From: Spirochaetaceae bacterium UBA6243
Lineage (GTDB): Bacteria; Spirochaetota; Spirochaetia; Treponematales; Rectinemataceae
Length of the DNA: 11,904 bases
NCBI GenBank assembly: GCA_002441395.1
Contig: DJVZ01000003.1
Span: forward strand, 586-12,489
Direction of reading: 5' to 3'
The position numbers were made by a program, and so were the translations under genes. Positions 6,241-11,904 of this stretch are shown piece by piece. Under the pieces are notes generated by a model that saw only the letters and a program-made list of their open reading frames with translations, had not been told where the DNA came from and made no database searches. The stretch's first letter is position 1. Each line of letters starts with the position of its first letter.

Positions 6241-6347
6241 TATCAACCGCGTTGACTTGGTTCGGCTATGTCACGATTCTTGCTGCTTCGCTTCGCTCAG
6301 GCAAGAATCGCGCCACTGACGCCTCACAAGTCACGCGTGCGTTAGAG
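6241..6347 (+). repeat. attC-like imperfect stem-loop (candidate integron cassette recombination site)
   Basis: About 100 nt of GC-richer DNA between the two toxin-antitoxin modules folds into one long, interrupted hairpin. From the loop outward: CGATTCTTGC (6274-6283) with GCAAGAATCG (6301-6310), 10 bp; GTCA (6270-6273) with TGAC (6317-6320); GGC (6264-6266) with GCC (6321-6323); TGACTTG (6253-6259) with CAAGTCA (6327-6333); CGCG (6248-6251) with CGCG (6334-6337), leaving a single T (6252) bulged on the left arm; and AAC (6245-6247) with GTT (6341-6343). AAC...GTT ends, paired inner arms and extrahelical bases on one side are the hallmarks of attC sites. The site lies directly after the MazF stop, as attC does in a cassette. 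Departures from the GTTRRRY and RYYYAAC consensus and the asymmetric TGC (6338-6340) keep this tentative. A MITE or plain RNA hairpin is the alternative. Confidence 0.42.
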
Positions 6348-6490
6348 ACGGGCGCTCTGTCAGAATCAGTCTTTTGAGAATATGGGTAAAACAAGGTACT
6401 CAGGTTCTCGCTTACAACATTATTAATAGCACCAATAACATATTGAATATTAGCTCTATTAATAGTATTATAGGAGCAAGGAGTTCATAT
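6348..6490 (+). promoter_or_regulatory. Leader of the Phd/RelE-type module with candidate promoter and operator
   Basis: No gene is seen here. TTGAAT (6443-6448) and TATTAT (6466-6471) are 17 bp apart and form a candidate promoter with a very short leader; AAGGAG (6478-6483) is the ribosome binding site for the ATG at 6491. The 9-mer TATTAATAG occurs twice (6421-6429 and 6457-6465). Its second copy is part of the perfect 10-bp palindrome CTATTAATAG (6456-6465), inside the promoter spacer. That is a plausible autoregulatory site for the antitoxin. Confidence 0.45.
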
Positions 6491-6748
6491 ATGGCTGGAC
6501 ACATTACGGCAAACGATCTCAAAACGAAAGGCATTGGGGCGATTGAGCAAATGACCAATGATGAACGTGAAGTCATCATTACTGTCCGGGGAAAACAGAA
6601 ATATGTCATCCTTCCTATTGAAGAATACAACCAATTACGAGAATTTGAATTGGATGCGGCCATACAAGAGGCAAAACGGGACATTGCAGAAGGCAGGTAT
6701 CATACAGGATCTATCGAAGAGCACATGAACCGAGTACACCATGTATAA
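6491..6748 (+). CDS. Phd/YefM-family antitoxin
   Basis: This 85-residue protein has the Phd/YefM layout: HITANDLKTKGIGAIEQM at 4-21, then EREVIITVRGKQKYVILPIEEYNQL (25-49), where the strands and the 'G...yvvl..eeY..L' pattern are typical. The C-terminal part (50-85) is charged and helical (AIQEAKRDIAEGRY...), the usual toxin-binding tail. The start at 6491 is set by AAGGAG at 6478-6483, 7 nt upstream; the longer in-frame extension back to 6374 has no such site and runs through the AT-rich promoter. It overlaps the toxin start at 6741 by 8 nt. It probably binds the promoter region upstream (palindrome at 6456-6465) to autoregulate. The family call is secure; the exact subtype is not. Confidence 0.85.
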   Translation: MAGHITANDLKTKGIGAIEQMTNDEREVIITVRGKQKYVILPIEEYNQLREFELDAAIQEAKRDIAEGRYHTGSIEEHMNRVHHV

Positions 6749-7022
6749 ACTGCTCTTCACTGATTCTTACGAAGAAAGGGCCAGGGAATTCCTCAAAAAG
6801 CATCCTGAGATAGAAAAACAATACATAAAGACTTTACAACTTCTTGAATTGAATCCTTTTCATCCCTCACTTCGTCTGCATCATTTTAAGACGAGCAATT
6901 TTGAAGGGTATTCCGTATCAATAAACCTCTCGTATCCTATCTCTTTGGAATTCTTGATTTCAGAACAAGAAATATTGTTAGTGAATATTGGAGATCATCA
7001 AGATATATACAATAAAAAATAG
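6741..7022 (+). CDS. RelE/ParE-superfamily toxin
   Basis: This 93-residue protein begins YKLLFTDSYEERAREFLKKHP, with an alpha-helical hairpin to about residue 40. A beta sheet follows: LHHFKTSNFEGYSVSINLSYPISLEFLI, then ILLVNIGDHQDIY at the end. The terminal 'iGdHqdiY' corresponds to the IGtHd.vY motif near the C-terminus of RelE/YafQ-like ribosome-dependent mRNA endonucleases. The overlap with a Phd/YefM antitoxin gene and the size support this. The usual basic catalytic residues cannot be pinned down with confidence, so ParE-like (gyrase) action is not excluded. No strong ribosome binding site is seen; translation is probably coupled to the antitoxin. The gene ends 83 nt before the glycosidase gene, and no attC-like structure follows it. 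Confidence 0.78.
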   Translation: MYKLLFTDSYEERAREFLKKHPEIEKQYIKTLQLLELNPFHPSLRLHHFKTSNFEGYSVSINLSYPISLEFLISEQEILLVNIGDHQDIYNKK

Positions 7023-7083
7023 CATCGTCTACACATTAAGGCCCGGAGAGTCAAGCGGTTCCTGAAAGGGAAAAATACAGTAA

Positions 7084-7098
7084 CCTTTCCGGGAAAGG
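7084..7098 (+). promoter_or_regulatory. Inverted repeat over the GH4 ribosome binding site
   Basis: CCTTTCC (7084-7090), one central G, and GGAAAGG (7092-7098) form a perfect dyad. Its right arm contains most of the AAAGGGA ribosome binding site (7094-7100) of the glycosidase gene. It could be a repressor operator or chance symmetry. As RNA, the single-base loop would force the stem to open by a pair or two. Confidence 0.3.
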
Positions 7099-7105
7099 GA
7101 ATGCC

Positions 7106-8524
7106 ATGAAAACAGATCTGGTTATCGCCTATATCGGGGGCGGTTCACGGGGCTGGGCCTGGACTCTTATGAGCGATCTGGCGATGGAAGGGGCGCTGCG
7201 CGGCGTGGTGCGCCTCTATGATATCGACAGGCAGGCGGCCGAAACGAATGCGCGCATCGGAAACGCGCTGCTGTCGCGCCCCGATGTCGTGGGCAAGTGG
7301 CACTACGAAGTCGCGGATGATTTGAAGAGCGCCTTGCGCGGGGCCGATTTCGTGATCGCGTCGATTCTCCCCGGTACATTCGCCGAAATGGCCTCCGATG
7401 TGCATGCGCCGGAGCAGTACGGAATCTATCAGTCTGTGGGCGACACGACAGGCCCGGGAGGCGTGCTGAGGGCGCTGCGCACTATTCCCATGTACGAGGT
7501 GATCGGAAAAGCGATACGCGATTACTGCCCCGAGGCCTGGGTCATCAACTACACGAACCCCATGGCCCTCTGCGTGCGCACACTCTATGAGGTGTTCCCG
7601 GGCGTAAAGGCGATAGGATGCTGCCACGAGGTTTTCGGCACCCGCAAGCTGCTTGCGGCGATGGTGCGGGAGAGGCTGGGGGCTGCGGGGGCTCCGGGCG
7701 CGCGAGGCGGCTCAGAGGTCCCCGGCGCAAGCGGCGCGACCATGAAGGACATCGAAGTCAATGTACTCGGTGTGAATCATTTTACCTGGATCGATCAGGC
7801 GTCGTACGGCACTTTCGACCTGTTCCCCCATTACAAAGCATTTGTCGAGGAGCACTTCGAATCGGGCTATGAAGGCACCGAGGGCGAAAACTGGCTCAAT
7901 TCCTATTTTGCCTCGGGCGAGCGGGTGAAGTTCGACCTTTTCCGCCGCTATGGGCTCATCGCCGCGGCGGGCGATCGCCACCTCGCGGAGTTCATGCCGG
8001 GGCGAATGTACCTGCGCGACCCCGAGACAGTCCGCTCGTGGAAATTCACGCTGACGCCTGTCGCATGGCGCATCGAAAACGCCGAAAAATTGAAGCGGAA
8101 GGCGGCCCGATTCGCCGCCGGAAAGGAAAATTTCGAGCTGAAGCATTCGGGAGAAGAAGGAGTAAAGCTTATAAAGGCGCTCTGTGGCCTCGGTTCCTTC
8201 GTCACCAACGTCAATTTTCCCAACCGGGGACAAATCGATAGTCTTCCTGAGGGCTGTGTCGTCGAAACCAACGCGCTCTTCTCCCGCGATTCGGTGCGGC
8301 CGGTAGAGGCTGGGAAGCTCCCTCCCTCAGTCGGAGAGCTCGTCGCGCCGCACGCTATAGCCCAGGAAACGATTCTGCGCGCGGCGATGGCCCGGGACGC
8401 CTGGGCCGCCTTCCCCGCTTTTATGCACGATCCGCTGATGACCGCGCCGCCAGGGGAGGCCGAGGCGCTGTATACCCGCATGCTGCGCGCAACGGAGAAG
8501 TATCTGACAGATTATACGCTGTAA
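7106..8524 (+). CDS. Glycoside hydrolase family 4 enzyme, CHEV type (candidate alpha-glucuronidase)
   Basis: This 472-residue protein has the GH4 layout. The N-terminal Rossmann NAD-binding region contains IGGGSRGW (10-17), with an acidic residue after the second strand (LYDID, 37-41). VGDTTGPGG follows at 111-119, NYTNPM at 148-153, the metal-site motif CHEV at 173-176, and GVNHFTW at 222-228. GH4 enzymes are cytoplasmic, need NAD+ and Mn2+, and cleave glycosides by an oxidation-elimination route. In this family the four-residue metal motif tracks substrate: CHSV for alpha-glucosidase and alpha-galactosidase, CHGx for alpha-galacturonidase, CHEV for alpha-glucuronidase. That favours glucuronide hydrolysis here. 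A Gly/Ala-rich insert at about 192-212 is unusual. AAAGGGA (7094-7100) supports the start. The gene converges on a sugar-uptake operon that may supply its substrate. Confidence 0.88.
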   Translation: MKTDLVIAYIGGGSRGWAWTLMSDLAMEGALRGVVRLYDIDRQAAETNARIGNALLSRPDVVGKWHYEVADDLKSALRGADFVIASILPGTFAEMASDVHAPEQYGIYQSVGDTTGPGGVLRALRTIPMYEVIGKAIRDYCPEAWVINYTNPMALCVRTLYEVFPGVKAIGCCHEVFGTRKLLAAMVRERLGAAGAPGARGGSEVPGASGATMKDIEVNVLGVNHFTWIDQASYGTFDLFPHYKAFVEEHFESGYEGTEGENWLNSYFASGERVKFDLFRRYGLIAAAGDRHLAEFMPGRMYLRDPETVRSWKFTLTPVAWRIENAEKLKRKAARFAAGKENFELKHSGEEGVKLIKALCGLGSFVTNVNFPNRGQIDSLPEGCVVETNALFSRDSVRPVEAGKLPPSVGELVAPHAIAQETILRAAMARDAWAAFPAFMHDPLMTAPPGEAEALYTRMLRATEKYLTDYTL

Positions 8525-8572
8525 ATATTCGCACGGCAGAATGGGGCGACGCCCTTATCCGCAATGCACAAA

Positions 8573-8607
8573 AAGGCGGCGAGCCCGTCAGTCGGGCTCG
8601 CCGCCTT
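8573..8607 (-). terminator. Strong hairpin terminator between the convergent GH4 gene and sugar operon
   Basis: AAGGCGGCGAGCCCG (8573-8587) and CGGGCTCGCCGCCTT (8593-8607) pair perfectly over 15 bp with a 5-nt loop. On the minus strand the stem runs into TTTTT, a good intrinsic terminator for the sugar operon whose last stop is at 8628. On the plus strand only TTCGTTCT follows the stem, so it probably also stops GH4 transcripts, but less efficiently. Confidence 0.85.
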
Positions 8608-8627
8608 CGTTCTCCACGAAGTGCTCT

Positions 8628-9887
8628 TTATTTCTTGATCAGTCTCGTGATCAGATCGTAAATCTGTTGTCCGCCTGTGGCCGGAGAAATCTGACCAAAC
8701 GCCACCCTCTGATAAATGAGGAAGAGAGTGCTGTTGAATTCGGTATCGTTGGGCAGGTGGGTGGTTTCCTTCGATGAATGTGGTCCGGCACTGTTCAAGT
8801 ATTCGAGCACTTTCTGATCATTGACATTGGTCGATCCCGCGGCCCGCGCCGTAGAAGAAGCGGAAGCGCCACGGTCATTGCCGAGAACCTTCGCGGCTTC
8901 GGGGCTATTCACGAGAAAGTTGATGAATTTGACCGCCAATTCGGGATTCTTGGAGTACTTGTTCACGGTGTAGAACTGGCTCGGCGCCTGCCAAAGCGCC
9001 TTGGTGGCCGCGGCACCGGGGAACTCGATGAGTCCGAGCTCATCAGTCGTAGCGGCCTGATAGCCGTTGAGCTGGTTCGTCCAGATGAAGCCGATCGCGG
9101 CCTTGCCCGCGATGATCATCGAGGTGTCGGCGTTCGTCTCCGCGAAACCCGAGGCAATATCGGCCGGAGGAACAAGCCCGTTGTCGCGGTAATCCTTGAA
9201 GAGCTCAAGATATTTCTGGGCAGCCGCCGATGTAACCGCAGTCATATTGGTTTCCGCGTTATAGAGCGGCGTGCCGTTGTAGCGCGTCCAGTACCCAAAG
9301 GGGGTGGAGTTGGAGGAGAGGGCGCCGATATCCTGCATCGGATACACACCCGCGGGAAGCCTCGATTTGATGGAGACGAGGTAGGCGCGGAATTCGGGGT
9401 AGGTCATGGAAACCTTGGGTAAGGGGGCACCGACTCTCTGGAGCAGAGACTTGTTGTAGACCAGCGCGGGCATGGTGACGCCCGTGGAAACGCCATACAG
9501 ATGCCCATCGATGGTCCCGGACTCTATCGCGCTCGGGTCGATCACCGATGTGTTGAGGACAGACCCCACATACTTGTCCAGAGGCAGCAATACGCCTCTT
9601 TTTACATAATCGCTTATGTTTCCGCCCATCTGGACGATGTCGGGCCCGCTTCCGCCGGCGATTTGGGTGTCAACCTTGTTGAAATGATCTCCAGTTCCTC
9701 CTGAAATTTCGGGGTTTACGGCGATTCCCGGATTTGCGGCCATAAAGAGATCGATAGCCTGCTGACTTCTCTTTATCCGGGACTCACTGCCCCAATACGC
9801 CCAGCGAAGCGTGACGCTGCCGCTCTGCGCAAAAACTATGGTGGCGCTCATCAAAAGAGTGAACAATACCAATCCAATTCTTTTCAT
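8628..9887 (-). CDS. Sugar ABC transporter solute-binding protein (family 1, MalE/UgpB-like)
   Basis: This 419-residue protein has an N-terminal signal peptide (MKRIGLVLFTLLMSATIVFA), with probable signal peptidase I cleavage near residue 20. No lipobox Cys follows, so it is a free periplasmic protein, which implies a diderm cell. Then come LRWAYWGSESR, typical of the first strand of cluster-B binding proteins, and PDIVQMGGNISDYVKRGVLLPL, the 'pDvv.m......l...G.l.pL' signature. Later it has GKAAIGFIWTNQLNGY, NPELAVKFINFLVNSPEAAKVLG and a helical C-terminus, all usual for family 1 oligosaccharide binders. AGGAGG just upstream on the minus strand supports the start. It is the last gene of a three-gene operon after two permeases; the usual order has it first. 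The sugar is not identifiable, although the convergent GH4 gene suggests a uronic-acid glycoside. Confidence 0.9.
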   Translation of the reverse strand: MKRIGLVLFTLLMSATIVFAQSGSVTLRWAYWGSESRIKRSQQAIDLFMAANPGIAVNPEISGGTGDHFNKVDTQIAGGSGPDIVQMGGNISDYVKRGVLLPLDKYVGSVLNTSVIDPSAIESGTIDGHLYGVSTGVTMPALVYNKSLLQRVGAPLPKVSMTYPEFRAYLVSIKSRLPAGVYPMQDIGALSSNSTPFGYWTRYNGTPLYNAETNMTAVTSAAAQKYLELFKDYRDNGLVPPADIASGFAETNADTSMIIAGKAAIGFIWTNQLNGYQAATTDELGLIEFPGAAATKALWQAPSQFYTVNKYSKNPELAVKFINFLVNSPEAAKVLGNDRGASASSTARAAGSTNVNDQKVLEYLNSAGPHSSKETTHLPNDTEFNSTLFLIYQRVAFGQISPATGGQQIYDLITRLIKK

Positions 9888-9907
9888 TCAGAACCTCCTC
9901 TTGAAAT

Positions 9908-9927
9908 AAGGGATACCACTATCCCTT
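9908..9927 (-). other. Hairpin at the permease/binding-protein gene junction
   Basis: AAGGGATA (9908-9915) and TATCCCTT (9920-9927) form a perfect 8-bp stem with a 4-nt loop, spanning the stop codon of the second permease gene. The binding-protein ribosome binding site follows directly on the minus strand. It lacks a T-tract, so it is not a normal terminator; it may act as an RNA processing or stability element. Confidence 0.4.
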
Positions 9928-10767
9928 GATACCCGTAGTGATGATTCCCTGTACAAAATATTTCTGCAACGAGAAAAAGAGAATAAAACAGGGAACCAGC
10001 GAAAGGACAGACATAGCGAACATTGGCCCCCATGACGACATGCCGGAAGAATCCACAAAGAGCCTTAATCCCATGGGAACCGTATATTTTGATGGAGAGT
10101 TCAGATATAAAAGCTGATTGAAGAAATCGTCCCATGTCCATAGGAATGTGAAAAGCACTGTCGTGATGAGAGCCGGCGTGGTAAGGGGCATAACAATCCT
10201 CGTATAAATGCCGAATTTTCCGCAGCCATCAATCATCGCGGACTCGTCCAGTTCCTTGGGCAGACTGCGCATGAACTGCACAAGAAGAAAAATGAAGAAA
10301 GCGTCAGTCGCGAAAAACTTTGGTACGACCAAGGGCAGGAATGTATCGATCCAACCGAAGGAACGAAATATTATGTACCGGGGAATGGTTGTCACATGGG
10401 ACGGCAACATCAGGGTCACCATCATCACGGCGAACCAGAAGTTCTTCCCCGCGAAACGGAGACGGGCAAAGGCATAGGCAGTAAGGGAACAAAAGATGAC
10501 ATTGGCTATGACACAAAGGGTGCAAATGATAAAGGAGTTTTTAAAAAAAGTACCGAAGCCGATAATACCGATCCCTTTCCAGCCTTGGATATAATTTTGT
10601 AAAGTAAAGCTCTTGGGAATCAGCCCAGGATCGCTGAAGATTGTGTTGCTCTCCTTGAAGGACGCGACGATAAGCCAGACAACCGGATACAACATTCCCA
10701 CGCCCAGAACGATGATGATAAAATTGGAAAGGAATGCGCTTATTCGTCTTGCGGTTCGGTTCTTCAT
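9919..10767 (-). CDS. Sugar ABC transporter permease, MalG-like
   Basis: This 282-residue inner-membrane protein has hydrophobic segments at about 13-35, 75-100, 110-125, 145-165, 197-212 and 248-268. The cytoplasmic EAA loop lies at about 171-195 (ELDESAMIDGCGKFGIYTR, then IVMPL), where the shared sugar ATPase docks. The N-terminal form and the C-terminal VQGIITTGIKG are characteristic of the MalG half of carbohydrate uptake systems (CUT1). I chose the ATG at 10767, which overlaps the upstream permease stop as ATGA, rather than the longer open frame to 10851. The protein has a matching partner directly upstream and a binding protein downstream. No ATPase gene is in the window, consistent with a shared MsmK/UgpC-type ATPase encoded elsewhere. 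Confidence 0.9.
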   Translation of the reverse strand: MKNRTARRISAFLSNFIIIVLGVGMLYPVVWLIVASFKESNTIFSDPGLIPKSFTLQNYIQGWKGIGIIGFGTFFKNSFIICTLCVIANVIFCSLTAYAFARLRFAGKNFWFAVMMVTLMLPSHVTTIPRYIIFRSFGWIDTFLPLVVPKFFATDAFFIFLLVQFMRSLPKELDESAMIDGCGKFGIYTRIVMPLTTPALITTVLFTFLWTWDDFFNQLLYLNSPSKYTVPMGLRLFVDSSGMSSWGPMFAMSVLSLVPCFILFFSLQKYFVQGIITTGIKG

Positions 10768-11693
10768 TCCCCGCTCCCGTAACTTACCAGTGAACCCGAC
10801 CCCTTGAAAGCCAGCGCAGTCAGGGCGGCGATAATGACAAGAAGAACCCATGCCATAGCCGAAGCATACCCCATCTCGGAAAAAGCGAATCCCTTCAAGT
10901 AGAGATACAAGCTATAGAACATCGTTGAATCCAGCGGTCCTCCTTGTCCTCCGGAAACGATGTATGCCTGGGTAAAAGACTGGAAAGCGCTAATCATCTG
11001 CATTATTAAATTAAAAAAGATTATTGGCGATAAGCTTGGCAGGGTGATGGCGAAGAACTGCCGCGTTTTCCCAGCTCCGTCCACGCTCGCGGCTTCATAG
11101 TACTCCTGCGGTATCTGCTTGAGTCCGGCAAGGAAGATGATCATCGGTGATCCAAACTGCCAAACCGACAACAATATCAGTGTATAGAGGGCATATTTGG
11201 GATTCGATATCCATGCCGGGGGGTTGTTAACATTGAACACGCCGCTAAGTATGGCATTCAGCACCCCGTCTCCGGCAAAGAGCCGCCTCCAGAGTACCGC
11301 GATGGCCACCGAGCCTCCGAGCAGAGTCGGTATATAGTAGAGAGTCCGATAAAAGGGAATCAGTCTCAACCTCTGATTCATCAGCATCGCGACGGCCAGG
11401 GCGAATACCAGCTTGAGAGGAACCGAGATAAAAACAAACCGGAACGTAACAAACAATGAATTGAGGAACCGCTCATCCCTGGGGAATTGATCGTTTCCCA
11501 CGAACATGACGAAGTAATTCCGCAGACCTATCCATTTGGGAGGTTGAAGCATATTGAAATCGGTAAAGGAGAGGTACAGGGAATAGATCATAGGATAGAG
11601 GGTAAATATAAAAAAGCCAAGCAGCCATGGAACAAGAAAGGCATAGGAGGAAAGATTTTCTCGAATCGCCTTTTTCCGGGCCTTTCTGTTCAT
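10764..11693 (-). CDS. Sugar ABC transporter permease, MalF-like
   Basis: This 309-residue inner-membrane protein is the first gene of the minus-strand operon. It starts with a basic stretch (MNRKARKKAIRE) and a helix at about 16-40 ending in LYLSFTDF, a typical CUT1 first-permease opening; further helices lie at about 85-107, 120-138, 168-190, 222-240 and 280-298. The EAA loop EYYEAASVDGAGKTRQFFA is at about 198-216, followed by ITLPSLSP. GGGAGG at about 11700-11705 gives a well-placed ribosome binding site. It pairs with the MalG-like permease, whose start overlaps its stop by 4 nt. The composition is less GC-rich than that of the neighbouring glycosidase gene, hinting that the two halves of this sugar locus may have different histories. 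Confidence 0.9.
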   Translation of the reverse strand: MNRKARKKAIRENLSSYAFLVPWLLGFFIFTLYPMIYSLYLSFTDFNMLQPPKWIGLRNYFVMFVGNDQFPRDERFLNSLFVTFRFVFISVPLKLVFALAVAMLMNQRLRLIPFYRTLYYIPTLLGGSVAIAVLWRRLFAGDGVLNAILSGVFNVNNPPAWISNPKYALYTLILLSVWQFGSPMIIFLAGLKQIPQEYYEAASVDGAGKTRQFFAITLPSLSPIIFFNLIMQMISAFQSFTQAYIVSGGQGGPLDSTMFYSLYLYLKGFAFSEMGYASAMAWVLLVIIAALTALAFKGSGSLVSYGSGE

Positions 11694-11904
11694 TCTAGCC
11701 TCCCGATATTATGCAGTGCCACGTTGATCGGTAGACTTCCCCCTTCGACCGGCTGTGGTCTGGATCGAAAACCTGTAGTAAGCGTAGGCAGGTTTTCCGA
11801 AAAACACAATGCGAAATATTGACAAATTATATCCATTATTGACATTCTTATTCTATGAAAATAAACGACGCTGCCTGCGTGTACCGGCTTACAAGCGGGG
11901 AGAG
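11694..11904 (-). promoter_or_regulatory. Upstream region of the sugar-uptake operon
   Basis: No confident gene is present. On the minus strand TATAAT (11831-11826) is a possible -10, with only a poor -35 (AGAATA) 17 bp upstream, suggesting an activator-dependent promoter. On the plus strand TATTGACA occurs twice (11817-11824 and 11837-11844), 20 bp apart, bracketing that -10. GAAAACCTG (11767-11775) and CAGGTTTTC (11789-11797) form a perfect 9-bp inverted repeat with a 13-nt gap that would lie in the 5' untranslated leader. A plus-strand ATG at 11855 opens a frame to the window edge, but it has no ribosome binding site. Confidence 0.4.

Noticed and set aside
7023..7105. A second attC-like site after the RelE-type toxin gene
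   Set aside because: I looked for AAC/GTT ends with matching arms and found only the short dyad at 7084-7098; this weakens, but does not exclude, the cassette idea for the site at 6241-6347.
11855..11904. Possible start of a divergent plus-strand gene (MKINDAACVYRL...)
   Set aside because: There is no ribosome binding site before the ATG, only 16 codons are in the window, and I recognise no family; the sequence beyond the edge would settle it.
1..11904. CRISPR array, tRNA, rRNA or transposase gene
   Set aside because: No regularly spaced repeats, cloverleaf-like sequence, rRNA stretch, or transposase/integrase motifs were seen on either strand.

Overview
The window looks like chromosomal DNA from a diderm, sugar-fermenting bacterium, most likely a spirochaete of the Treponema/Spirochaeta kind. 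I infer this from several clues: a periplasmic sugar-binding protein with a type I signal peptide, a sugar ABC transporter without its own ATPase, an NAD-dependent family 4 glycosidase, and a remnant of a FemAB peptidoglycan-bridge enzyme. No single marker proves the assignment. Base composition changes sharply along the window: AT-rich at about 1-500, GC-rich at 740-5500, AT-rich at 5530-7020, GC-rich at 7100-8520, then intermediate. This suggests a mosaic of accessory segments.

Region 1 (1-735) holds the 3' part of a CPBP-family membrane protease gene. Its tail runs antisense into a fragment of a bacterial PH-domain gene. Region 2 (about 686-2874) is a two-gene NatA/NatB-like ABC exporter. 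Region 3 (3071-5303) is a YtrA-type operon: an ABC ATPase, a small membrane permease, a GntR-family repressor and a truncated small membrane protein. Its promoter carries a good inverted-repeat operator that overlaps the ribosome binding site, so the operon probably represses itself. It ends in a scar (5304-5530) containing the 3' end of a femAB-like gene.

Region 4 (5530-7022) is an AT-rich toxin-antitoxin island with a MazEF module and a Phd/YefM-RelE-type module, each with its own promoter. Between them, at about 6241-6347, lies a GC-richer imperfect stem-loop of about 100 nt. It has AAC...GTT ends and bulged bases on the arms, like an integron attC cassette site. This is the most interesting structure in the window. 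No integrase gene or second attC-like copy is visible here.

Region 5 (7106-11693) is sugar metabolism. A GH4 glycosidase with the CHEV motif (suggesting alpha-glucuronidase) runs on the plus strand. It converges on a minus-strand operon of two MalF/MalG-type permeases followed by the solute-binding protein, and a strong terminator hairpin separates the two. The sugar taken up is plausibly the GH4 substrate. The ATPase must be encoded elsewhere. The upstream region (11694-11904) holds a -10-like element bracketed by direct repeats and an inverted repeat that may be regulatory.
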